6,819 bases of DNA from NCBI GenBank assembly GCA_037968895.1, contig JBBKWJ010000234.1:1-6819 (forward strand), written 5' to 3'. The notes under the pieces are model-generated. The model was not told where the DNA came from, searched no databases, and was given only the letters and a program-made list of their open reading frames with translations. The DNA comes from JBBKWJ01 sp037968895 (GTDB taxonomy: Bacteria; Actinomycetota; Acidimicrobiia; Acidimicrobiales; SZUA-35). Position numbers and translations under genes: made by a program. Of the stretch, positions 1 through 6,545 are shown one piece after another. Each line of letters starts with the position of its first letter. The first letter of the stretch is position 1.

Positions 1-71
1 GTCACCGACCGCGACGGCGGGCCAGCTTGAGAGCGGCGCGACGTCGGCGGCGTCAGTTTTCGGTCCCCGGA

Positions 72-1247
72 TCAGCCTGGTTCGCGGTGAGTAGGCTCGA
101 AGAACGGCATGGTCCCCGCTTCGTCGCTGCCATCGACAGTAGTAAGAGCCAGTCCCAAGCCGCTCTTGAACAGGCCATGGGAATCGGTGGCATGGGGCTG
201 GTTTTCAACTAGCCATCGCGCAGCTTCCTGGGCGAGGAGGTGGCCATGTCGCTCCCATCGCTTGTCGCCCGTCAAGCGGGACGCAGATCGTAGAGAATAG
301 ACATGGCCAGCCGCGCCACAGCACAGGGTCACTGAGTTGGTCCCGCGCTCGACGAGGTCGAAGACTGCACGCAATCCCATCTGCAGATAGGAGTCGTCGT
401 CGAGCATTCGTGCCGCGGTCAGATACACGAGCCCGATTCCCGCGGATCCATTGCACCAACTTGTATCGGATTCGCCTGAGCGGGAGGGGTTGAGGACGCG
501 TTCCCACGTCGTTGCTCGCCCGTTTCGGGTTCCGAGGCCGGACAGCGCATCGAGACCAAGGTAAACCTCATCGGGAATGTCACCGCCGATAGCCTCGGTC
601 CACACCAAGCACGCCTGAATCAACCCAGCCCCCCCATGGGCAACACCAACGGAGGTCCCCGCCCGCTGATTGTTTGCGTCCTCGATCCAATCCCCTAGGT
701 TCGCGAGCGTGCCGGCGAGCAGCGTGTCGCCGGCAACGCGAACGTCATCGCTGGTTTGAGCGCCGTCCTGGGCCAGGTGCGCACATCCCAAGAGCTCGCC
801 TGCCGATCCAAGGAAGATGTCGGTGTGGGTCGGGCTTCGGCTCACGAGTCGGGAGAAGGCCGCTGTCGCAAGAGCCTCTGACTGCTTGTCTTGCATCGCT
901 CGCGCGATTAGCACTTGTATCAGTCGGACCCCGCTCATGCTGTGAAAGAGAGACGACTCGCCGATTCGTTCCCGCGCCAGGGTGTCGTCGATCGAGAAGA
1001 AGGCCCGGTCAGGGTTCTCGATGCCGGTTTGCACCGCCTGCTCTACCCAGGACTTCGACCAATTCATGATTTCGTGCGATTCTTCGATGGTCCCTAAGCG
1101 GTACAAGAAGTATGCGGCACCGGCGGCGCCCCATGCGATAGATGATGGGCACGGGTCGTGGCCGCGAGTACCGAAAGCGCGCCCGTCAGGGTCAAGCTCG
1201 GTCAGGTAGGCGTCAACCAGTGTGGGTCGTGGGTGTCTGGGCTTCAT
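72..1247 (-). CDS. Standalone LanC-type lanthionine cyclase
   Basis: This 391-residue protein is LanC-like from end to end, with no kinase or dehydratase domain. Seven Gly-rich helix motifs typical of the LanC alpha/alpha toroid can be read: SIAWGAAG (36-43), LFHSMSG (100-106), IFLGSAG (144-150), GVAHGGAG (201-208), WCNGSAG (264-270), LCCGAAG (308-314) and LFKSGLG (359-365). From NisC-type enzymes, Cys265, Cys309 and Cys310 are the predicted zinc ligands and His204 the active-site general acid/base. The zinc motif is therefore CCG rather than the usual CHG. Family role: addition of Cys thiols to dehydroalanine/dehydrobutyrine in a precursor peptide, in the cytoplasm. The ATG at 1247 follows GGAG with a short 2-nt spacer. 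The gene diverges from the precursor-LanM pair across 89 bp, so it probably acts on the same peptide. Length is normal for LanC. The family is clear; the partner is inferred. Confidence 0.9.
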   Translation of the reverse strand: MKPRHPRPTLVDAYLTELDPDGRAFGTRGHDPCPSSIAWGAAGAAYFLYRLGTIEESHEIMNWSKSWVEQAVQTGIENPDRAFFSIDDTLARERIGESSLFHSMSGVRLIQVLIARAMQDKQSEALATAAFSRLVSRSPTHTDIFLGSAGELLGCAHLAQDGAQTSDDVRVAGDTLLAGTLANLGDWIEDANNQRAGTSVGVAHGGAGLIQACLVWTEAIGGDIPDEVYLGLDALSGLGTRNGRATTWERVLNPSRSGESDTSWCNGSAGIGLVYLTAARMLDDDSYLQMGLRAVFDLVERGTNSVTLCCGAAGHVYSLRSASRLTGDKRWERHGHLLAQEAARWLVENQPHATDSHGLFKSGLGLALTTVDGSDEAGTMPFFEPTHREPG

Positions 1248-1270
1248 GTCTCCGGCAGAATCTGTCCTGC

Positions 1271-1285
1271 GTCGATCGGATCGAC
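1271..1285. promoter_or_regulatory. Perfect palindrome, candidate operator
   Basis: GTCGAT-CGG-ATCGAC is a perfect inverted repeat with 6-bp arms and a 3-bp centre. It lies in the 89-bp gap between the divergent cyclase and precursor genes and overlaps the proposed -35 box of the precursor promoter. That position suits a dimeric regulator controlling one or both directions. No regulator gene is visible in the window, so the role is inferred. Confidence 0.4.
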
Positions 1286-1309
1286 TGGGGACGATTCAGA
1301 CTCTATGAT
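1281..1309 (+). promoter_or_regulatory. Sigma70-like promoter of precursor-lanM operon
   Basis: A -35 box TCGACT (4/6 match to TTGACA) and a -10 box TATGAT (5/6 match to TATAAT) are separated by exactly 17 bp. Transcription would begin near 1316, about 20 nt before the precursor ATG. No competing start signal was seen for this operon. I found no convincing promoter for the opposite-strand cyclase gene in the same gap. Confidence 0.5.
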
Positions 1310-1327
1310 GAATTTCCCACAGGCCTT

Positions 1328-1333
1328 GGGGAG
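1328..1333 (+). promoter_or_regulatory. Ribosome binding site fixing the precursor start
   Basis: GGGGAG lies 3 nt before the ATG at 1337. It supports this start over the in-frame ATG at 1142, which would add 65 residues overlapping the divergent cyclase gene, and over the ATG at 1355, which lacks a comparable site. Confidence 0.6.
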
Positions 1334-1336
1334 AAA

Positions 1337-1759
1337 ATGTCCGAAGATGCGAAGATGATTTCTGCGAAGCAGGCGGTGCAGGACGTTCTCGCTGCTCGCT
1401 GTCGGACCGAGCCAGGTTTCTTCGAGACCTTGATGCTGGATCCGAATGGAGTGATCAAGCCGCTCATCGGGGAAGTCCTCGGTGACGACGGTGAGTTGGA
1501 CCTGGGCGATATCTCATGCTCGGTTGCGGTGGAGACCGAGCAGAACCTCCACTTTGTTGTGACCGTCACCGGTGAAGATCCCGGCGAGTCCGAGGTGGAC
1601 GGTTTCGCGTACCGGCGAAACACCGGTCTCGCATCGCGGCTCCTCACCAGTCGTGTGAGTCCTAGCCTTACGCTGGCGCTCCCTCGGTTTGATGGATCGC
1701 AGTTTGGCCAGGACTGCGGAGCTACCTGCGCGCTTACCTGTACCAATACCTCCGGATGA
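1337..1759 (+). CDS. NHLP-leader lanthipeptide precursor
   Basis: This 140-residue RiPP precursor has a leader of the nitrile-hydratase-like (NHLP) type over residues about 10-78: a helix (KQAVQDVLAARC), then EPGFFETLMLDPNGVIKPL, which matches the family pattern DPxFrxxLlxDPxxxl, then a beta segment with VETEQNLHFVV, matching vveETxdtlhlVlP. The C-terminal tail has three cysteines (C127, C131, C135) among Ser/Thr residues (S121, T130, T134, T136, T138, S139) and ends CGATCALTCTNTSG, so up to three (methyl)lanthionine rings are possible. Two further Cys (C22, C61) lie in the leader. There is no clear Gly-Gly/Gly-Ala cleavage motif; VDG (88-90) or FDG (118-120) are weak candidates, so the core boundary is unknown. 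The segment at about 80-118 is unusually long and Arg/Ser-rich. The gene sits 6 bp before lanM and is probably co-transcribed with it. The leader type and position make the call strong; the product structure is unknown. Confidence 0.82.
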   Translation: MSEDAKMISAKQAVQDVLAARCRTEPGFFETLMLDPNGVIKPLIGEVLGDDGELDLGDISCSVAVETEQNLHFVVTVTGEDPGESEVDGFAYRRNTGLASRLLTSRVSPSLTLALPRFDGSQFGQDCGATCALTCTNTSG

Positions 1760-1765
1760 ACGGAA

Positions 1766-4525
1766 TTGGATTCTGAGATCGCATTCGCGACCGCGCTTCG
1801 GCCGTTCGCCGAGGGTGCATGGTCTCGATTGGGGCTCGAGGTAACAGAGGTGCTCGCCCCATCAGCGGGCGAAGACATACGTCGGCACCTCCTCGAACGA
1901 TTGAGTGGCTTCGCGGGGCGGGCGATGCTGCAGCACTACGAGCAAACCTCCGGTGGTCAGGCGGCGGCGCAGGGAGGCACCAGCCGCTACGTCGGGTACG
2001 TAGAGCGGTGCAGAGACGATCGCTGCGGTTCGCTCTTTCAGGCCTATCCGGTCCTTGAGCGCCTGGTACGCCGCGGGTGCGCCGATTGGGTCGAGAACAC
2101 ATCCCGGATGGTCGAGAGATTCACCATCGACCGGACACAGTTGGGCGATCTTGGGTGGAGTGGGGAACGAATCGAGAATGTCTCTGGTCGCCTCGGCGAT
2201 CCGCACAACGGAGGACAGGCGGTCTGTGCGCTCAGTGGCGAAGGCGCCAGCGTGGTGTACAAGCCGCGGAGCCTGCGATCTGACGTCCTCTTCACCGAAG
2301 TGCTTGCCGGGTGCGAGGCCCTCGGGCTACCGCTTAATCTCGTGCACCCGCGGGTGATCGACTCCGATGGCTATGGGTGGGTCGAGTTTCTCGCAGCGAG
2401 CGCGCCCTCGGGCCATGAAGCCGCTGAGCGCCACGACCTCCGCTGCGGGATGTTGGTGTGCCTCGCTCGGGTCTTGGGTATCACCGACCTGCACCTCGAG
2501 AACGTGCTTGCAGTCGGTGAATACCCGGCGCTTATCGACCTCGAATGCTTAGCCCATCCCCGCAAGTGGGTGACCGACGAAGCCCGCGACGGCGCATGGC
2601 TCGCTGAGTCGGTGCTGGGGACCCGGCTGCTTCCGATTATTGACTCCAGGGAGCAGCCTGTTGCCATCGACATCGCCGGCCTGACTGCCAATGGGGGCCA
2701 GACCACGGGCAAGTGGCGGAGGCGATGGACAGGTCTGGGAACCGACGCCATCGCTCTGGCCCCAGCGCTGACCCATTCGCAGGCGCGAGTCCGACTCGAC
2801 GGTGGGCGCCGTCGGCGCCCATTGGTCGGTGCGCTCATGACAGGCCACGATGCGATGTATCAGGTACTTCGAGAACTGGATCTTGACCAGATCGAAGTGG
2901 ATGGGTGCAAATCGCGTGTGATCGTTCGCCACACTGCCCGCTATCAGGAGATTCTGTGGACCGCAACAAGCGCGGAGTGTCTCCGGTCGGAGCAAGCCGT
3001 CGACGCAGCTCTGGCCACATTGCTGGAAACATCGGCCGATAGCGGTGACTCAGGTGACCTCGACTGGCTTCCTGAGAACGTACGCAGTCGGATCGTTCGG
3101 GCCGAATCCCGGTCCCTGCGCAGGATGGACATCCCCTTGTTCCGCGCTGGTCTCCAGGGACGAGACCTCGACCTCGGCAACGGTGTGGCCGCGACGGACG
3201 TCTTCGCCGCCTCACCGTGGAGCGAGGTCCGCGAACGCATTCTCGCTCTCGACGAAGTTGACCAGCGGCTTCAGAGCGATCTCATTTCCATCGCAATCGA
3301 GGGCAGCGCGCCACGAAAGGAACGAGAGGTCGCCCCTCCATTTGTGTCGTCGCCGCTGGGCGCGATGCAAACCGGCGTGGATTTGGCGGACCGCATCCTC
3401 AACCATGCGATCGACCGCGGCGACGGCTCGCTTGGCTGGCTCGACGCGGTCTCGGGCGAGGACCACCAAGCCAAGATCGATGGCGAATATCGACGACTTG
3501 TCGTCCCCGCCGTTCACGCTCGCGGCCTCTACCGCGGTTCGGCAGGCATAGCGATTCTCCTCGCCGCAGCAGCGTCGATTACCCAATCTTCCGACCTTGC
3601 ACAGGCGTCGCGACGCTCTCTCGGAGACCCGCCCGAGTCCGAAGGTGAGTCGAGCACTCTCGATCGAATCGACCTTGCGTCGGGCCTGACCGGAAGAGCG
3701 TACGCCGCGGTCGTAGTGGCAGACCTCCTTGATGAGCCCGCTCCGAGCGCCAATGCGTGGACATCAAGTCTGGAGTTCGACAATGCGATGATCGCTCCCG
3801 GCGAATCTCTCGGCCTCCTCACCGGGTGGTCAGGCGTGCTCCTCGGCACGATCGCTGTCGCGGAACGTACACCCGCTGCTGACCGGACCAAGGCCGTGAG
3901 GCACCTTGCGACGGCGATCGCGACAGAAGTCATCCGCCGTGATCGAGCTGGCGAGGTTCCCTTTCATCGCCGTGTCGGAGTTGCCTACGGAGCGACGGGC
4001 ATCGCCTACGCAATTGCCCGCGCCGCGTCGTTTTGCTCTGACCCCAACCTCGACCTGGCGGCCGCGGCGATCGTCGAGGAGGAGAATCTCCGCATCGAGA
4101 GAAGGGGCGGTATCCCAGCTCGCTTGGTTGGAAGAACCAGAAGGCCCGACGTCGGCTGGTGCTGGGGCACAAGCGGATTCGCCATCACCAGATTCGCTCT
4201 CGCCGGCCATATTGATCCTGCAATCGCTATGACCCACGTTGATCGGGCACTCGAGCTCACCGCAGCGGCGACCCACGATCAGAGCGGGCTGTGTTGCGGC
4301 ACGCCTGGCATCATCGAAGCACTCGCCTGTCGACCTCACGTCTTCTCCGACCTGATCGAGTCCCGGGTAGATCGTCTCTGCGCCGAGGCTCTCGACCAGA
4401 CGACGGTATTCGAACCAGGGCTCTCCTACCAGAGCCCTTCGCTCTTTCGCGGCATCGCGGGCGTCAGCTATACCGCCCTGCGACGCGTCGAACCTTCGCT
4501 CCCCAACGTTTTGCTGCTCGAATAA
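1766..4525 (+). CDS. lanM: Class II lanthipeptide synthetase LanM
   Basis: This 919-residue bifunctional enzyme has a DUF4135 dehydratase domain (about 1-520) and a LanC-like cyclase domain (about 535-919). The dehydratase residues look intact: GDPH (D145, H147), VYKPR (K166), the kinase-like segment TDLHLEN (D241, N246) and ALIDLE (D258), and R384/T390 in SRVIVRHT. I match these from memory to the CylM kinase and elimination residues. The cyclase half has Gly-rich motifs at 588-594, 684-690, 738-745, 798-804, 842-848 and near 890. Its zinc ligands C799, C843 and C844 form the Cys-Cys-Cys (CCG) set known from ProcM-like enzymes. Oddly, motif GVAYG has Y741 where LanC enzymes carry the catalytic His (GxAHG). 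The start is a TTG with only a weak GGA-type site. It is in frame with the precursor, separated by TGA and two codons. The N-terminus appears some tens of residues shorter than usual for LanM. Confidence 0.93.
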   Translation: MDSEIAFATALRPFAEGAWSRLGLEVTEVLAPSAGEDIRRHLLERLSGFAGRAMLQHYEQTSGGQAAAQGGTSRYVGYVERCRDDRCGSLFQAYPVLERLVRRGCADWVENTSRMVERFTIDRTQLGDLGWSGERIENVSGRLGDPHNGGQAVCALSGEGASVVYKPRSLRSDVLFTEVLAGCEALGLPLNLVHPRVIDSDGYGWVEFLAASAPSGHEAAERHDLRCGMLVCLARVLGITDLHLENVLAVGEYPALIDLECLAHPRKWVTDEARDGAWLAESVLGTRLLPIIDSREQPVAIDIAGLTANGGQTTGKWRRRWTGLGTDAIALAPALTHSQARVRLDGGRRRRPLVGALMTGHDAMYQVLRELDLDQIEVDGCKSRVIVRHTARYQEILWTATSAECLRSEQAVDAALATLLETSADSGDSGDLDWLPENVRSRIVRAESRSLRRMDIPLFRAGLQGRDLDLGNGVAATDVFAASPWSEVRERILALDEVDQRLQSDLISIAIEGSAPRKEREVAPPFVSSPLGAMQTGVDLADRILNHAIDRGDGSLGWLDAVSGEDHQAKIDGEYRRLVVPAVHARGLYRGSAGIAILLAAAASITQSSDLAQASRRSLGDPPESEGESSTLDRIDLASGLTGRAYAAVVVADLLDEPAPSANAWTSSLEFDNAMIAPGESLGLLTGWSGVLLGTIAVAERTPAADRTKAVRHLATAIATEVIRRDRAGEVPFHRRVGVAYGATGIAYAIARAASFCSDPNLDLAAAAIVEEENLRIERRGGIPARLVGRTRRPDVGWCWGTSGFAITRFALAGHIDPAIAMTHVDRALELTAAATHDQSGLCCGTPGIIEALACRPHVFSDLIESRVDRLCAEALDQTTVFEPGLSYQSPSLFRGIAGVSYTALRRVEPSLPNVLLLE

Positions 4526-4866
4526 CCTCAGAGAGACAAGCGATTCATAGTTGCGATTCGGGCAGGGCCGCAGTTCTTGGCGAATTATCGATAGTCCCGA
4601 TCGCGTCGATGGTGCGACCTTGGCCCCGAAACGAGTTGTTGATCTCATCGGCCAGCTCTTGAAACTGAGCTTGTCTTCGCTTGTCGAAGGGAGTTGCACC
4701 GGCATAACCACAGTGTCGCCAGGGCGTCGGGGGGAGCATGTTGATGGAAGGCGAGTTCGGGCTGGCGGGATCGCGTTGGCGCAGCAAGTCTCGTGGTCGC
4801 AGCGTTGTAGCGACTCACTCCCCCGAGGAGGAGCCCGCTCTCTTGGGTGCTGCCGCTTTCAGCGGC
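4526..4866. other. Gap with no convincing gene (341 bp)
   Basis: This stretch lies between the convergent ends of lanM and the lipoprotein gene. The best reading frame is on the minus strand at 4545-4787 (80 codons, TTG start, open back to a stop at 4815). Its lower part has a protein-like composition, with a helical stretch FDKRRQAQFQELADEINN, but there is no ribosome site and I recognise no family. It could be a small gene or a remnant. Small hairpins exist (AGCTC/GAGCT at 4654-4671 and CTTCG/CGAAG at 4675-4689), but no U-rich terminator follows lanM. No extra precursor peptide was found here. Confidence 0.5.
4852..4866 (-). terminator. Hairpin directly after the lipoprotein gene
   Basis: GCCGCT-TTC-AGCGGC is a perfect 6-bp GC-rich stem with a 3-nt loop, directly after the TAG stop of the lipoprotein gene on the minus strand. 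No T-tract follows, so it is at best a weak or factor-assisted terminator or an mRNA 3' stabiliser. Confidence 0.3.
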
Positions 4867-6192
4867 CTAACCATCGCTGGCCGAGCTCGAGAAGACAACG
4901 GGAACCCGCACCAGGTCCCGGTCCAGGCTGGCGTGGCCGAAGTTGTTGCGGGTGAAGTACACGTAGGCCTCGTCGTCGGTGGTCTCGAAGCTCAGTGAGG
5001 GGCTGTCGGGATCGATGAGCGATGGGTATAGGTGAGACAGATCGCTACCAGGATTGTCCACGGTCCAAGGAAGTTCTACCTCGAGGAGGAGCTCGCGCCG
5101 GCTCCAGTGGACCAGGTCGTCGGAGAATGAGTAGTAGAAGCCCCACACCTCGCGTCCGTTGAGATGATCGGCGCTGATCCCTAGCAGCACGTAGAGCCCC
5201 AGTCCTGGGTGATACACGACACTGTCGTTGAGAGACGCGCCGATGGCGTTTAATGCCAGAGCGGGGCACTCGTGGGCATCTTGGTCGTCAACCGGTGCGC
5301 GGTAGGGATCGATGAATCGACCGGCGAAGTCGGTGCCGTCCCAGAATCGCCATGCCCCGGGGTCGGCGAGGTCATCGCTGCGCATGAGGCATACCCACTG
5401 CTGGTCGGTCCGGGCGTCGGCAACATTCATGAACACATAGAACAAGCCGTCGGGACCGGTAATGATGTTGCTCGGCGCGCGGAAGCCTGTCGGGCCGGCC
5501 CCAGCTTCGTACGGGAACGGGAAGCGAGCTACCAGGTGACCCGGTGGCGCGAGCGAGTCCACGAAGGTCGCACCCCCGTCGGTTGACACGGCCGCGGTCA
5601 CCGAGTTGTCCCAGCAGTCGAAGTATTCGCCGGACGGACACTGGCCCGGATGACGGTGGCCCTGGTACTCGTTGTGGACGAGTGCGTATACGGTCTGCCC
5701 GTCGGTCGTGTACACCGAGGCGATCCACTCAGCGTCGCTGTACGCGGCCGGGTCCGGATCGAAGTCCGACGAAAGTGCCGGAGCGCCACATTCGTAGACA
5801 ACCGAATCCAGATCGGGCCCAACCATCCAACGACTCTCCGTGTGACTCACCAGCAGATGGACGACGCCGTCGACGTCACGAAAAGCACGAGCGGCCAAGT
5901 CGGGAATCTCCTCCGGCTCGCATGCGTCGGTGCTGTGGTCGAACACCACCTCGAGCGCCCCCGCCACCTCAAGCACCGGCAGCCCTGTCGGCCCCGGCGT
6001 TGGCATCGGGGTCGGCTCCGAGGTCGGCTCTGGCAGCAAGGTCGGCTCGGGCAGCGGCGCTGGAGTGCCAGCGACAACGGGTGTCTGCGTTGAGTTGGTC
6101 GCGCCGGTACTCGACGAGGAGCCGCACGCGCTCAACAACAGCCCGGCAGCAACCGTTGCTGCGAACGTGACCCGAACCACATTGCGCCACAT
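4867..6192 (-). CDS. Secreted lipoprotein, probable beta-propeller domain
   Basis: This 441-residue protein has a lipoprotein signal: basic N-terminus (MWRNVVR), hydrophobic stretch 8-20 and lipobox LSAC with Cys23 as the predicted lipidated residue. A low-complexity Ser/Thr/Pro linker follows (about 24-70, with repeated PEPT units). The rest is beta-rich, with repeated patterns seen in five-bladed propellers of the GH43/sialidase type: an Asp-box-like VSTDGGATF (202-210), ITGPDGLFYVFMN, VYHPGLGLYVLLG, FYYSFSDDLVHWS and YVYFTRNN. It would sit on the outer face of the membrane and may bind or cleave glycans, but no catalytic residues could be assigned. The ATG at 6192 is chosen because GGAGGG lies 8 nt upstream and the signal peptide begins there; the in-frame ATG at 6285 would bury the signal. 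It points toward the lanthipeptide operon and has no evident link to it. Confidence 0.8.
   Translation of the reverse strand: MWRNVVRVTFAATVAAGLLLSACGSSSSTGATNSTQTPVVAGTPAPLPEPTLLPEPTSEPTPMPTPGPTGLPVLEVAGALEVVFDHSTDACEPEEIPDLAARAFRDVDGVVHLLVSHTESRWMVGPDLDSVVYECGAPALSSDFDPDPAAYSDAEWIASVYTTDGQTVYALVHNEYQGHRHPGQCPSGEYFDCWDNSVTAAVSTDGGATFVDSLAPPGHLVARFPFPYEAGAGPTGFRAPSNIITGPDGLFYVFMNVADARTDQQWVCLMRSDDLADPGAWRFWDGTDFAGRFIDPYRAPVDDQDAHECPALALNAIGASLNDSVVYHPGLGLYVLLGISADHLNGREVWGFYYSFSDDLVHWSRRELLLEVELPWTVDNPGSDLSHLYPSLIDPDSPSLSFETTDDEAYVYFTRNNFGHASLDRDLVRVPVVFSSSASDG
6010..6048. repeat. Short direct repeats coding the Pro-rich linker
   Basis: GGTCGGCTC occurs three times (6010, 6022 and 6040; spacings of 12 and 18 bp, in codon phase). 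On the minus strand each copy encodes Glu-Pro-Thr in the linker after the lipidated Cys. In-phase repeats like these can expand or contract and change linker length without breaking the frame. Confidence 0.6.
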
Positions 6193-6200
6193 ATCGTTTG

Positions 6201-6206
6201 CCCTCC
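6201..6206 (-). promoter_or_regulatory. Strong ribosome binding site of lipoprotein gene
   Basis: On the minus strand GGAGGG lies 8 nt before the ATG at 6192, a near-ideal Shine-Dalgarno arrangement. It decides the start in favour of the shorter, signal-peptide-bearing protein. Confidence 0.7.
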
Positions 6207-6209
6207 AAT

Positions 6210-6225
6210 CGGGTACCCCTACCCG
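6210..6225. promoter_or_regulatory. Inverted repeat upstream of lipoprotein gene
   Basis: CGGGTA-CCCC-TACCCG is a perfect inverted repeat with 6-bp arms and a 4-bp centre, placed just upstream of the Shine-Dalgarno site of the lipoprotein gene. It could be an operator or an mRNA hairpin that affects translation. No clear promoter was found for this gene, so the role is open. Confidence 0.3.
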
Positions 6226-6313
6226 GCCCTCACCGATCGATGAGCCATGATCGCGCGTCGCGGTCGTGTCTCCAAACCCCTCCACGGCTGTTGGCCGTCA
6301 CGGTCCTATGCCA

Positions 6314-6342
6314 TTGAGGCTTCTCTTAGCCGTGCCAATAAT
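6314..6342 (+). promoter_or_regulatory. Sigma70-like promoter facing the gene remnant
   Basis: TTGAGG (4/6 match to TTGACA) and AATAAT (5/6 match to TATAAT) are separated by 17 bp. Transcription would begin near 6349, just before the ATG at 6364. It probably served the gene whose remnant follows. It points away from the divergent lipoprotein gene and into the transposase fragment, antisense to it. Confidence 0.4.
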
Positions 6343-6363
6343 GAAAGGCGAAACTGTCTGACC

Positions 6364-6545
6364 ATGACCTGGGACGGTGATGTGGCTGGCGCCCCGACCG
6401 ACTTCGTCATCAACCTCGACACGTCGTTGGACCCCAACGTGCCGGGCCGTACTTTGTTGGCCGGAAACACCGATCCCTCCCATGCCCGCGAACTACACCG
6501 TGGCTGTCGAGGGGACAAATACGATCGTCTTCACAGCCGACGGTG
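6364..6545 (+). pseudogene. Interrupted hypothetical gene, start retained
   Basis: Two protein-like segments lie in different frames. From ATG 6364 the reading is MTWDGDVAGAPTDFVINLD, then SLDPNVPGRTLLAGNT. From 6482, shifted by +1, it is MPANYTVAVEGTNTIVFTAD. Both have the composition of a small beta-rich protein, and they would join if an indel near 6470-6485 were reversed. Immediately after this, the sequence becomes the antisense of an IS3 transposase fragment, so the 3' part of the gene is lost. I recognise no family. A plausible promoter precedes it, but no good ribosome site. It could be two unrelated chance frames; the call rests on composition and on the abrupt junction. Confidence 0.35.

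Noticed and set aside
1..71. End of an upstream gene (a short frame stops at 28-30, another at 92)
   Set aside because: Too short to tell from chance; no recognisable residues.
1142..1336. Upstream in-frame extension of the precursor to the ATG at 1142
   Set aside because: It would overlap the start of the divergent cyclase and run through the promoter and palindrome. The ATG at 1337 has a good ribosome site and begins right before the NHLP leader helix.
1370..1575. A true nitrile hydratase alpha subunit
   Set aside because: Only the leader-like helix and beta segment resemble that family. The CTLC-type metal-binding motif is absent, and the neighbour is LanM.
2804..2820. Perfect GGGCGCC-GTC-GGCGCCC hairpin
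   Set aside because: It lies inside the intact lanM frame (encoding an Arg-rich stretch near residues 347-352) and is likely a by-product of GC-rich codons.
4738..4998. Plus-strand frame preceded by GGGGGGAG
   Set aside because: The protein reads as a shadow, runs antisense into the lipoprotein gene, has no Cys and does not look like a second precursor.
6193..6285. Longer lipoprotein starting at the ATG at 6285
   Set aside because: It would put about 31 hydrophilic residues before the signal peptide, while the ATG at 6192 has GGAGGG 8 nt upstream.
6300..6360. Minus-strand promoter for the lipoprotein gene (TTGGCA)
   Set aside because: No acceptable -10 box lies 16-18 bp downstream.
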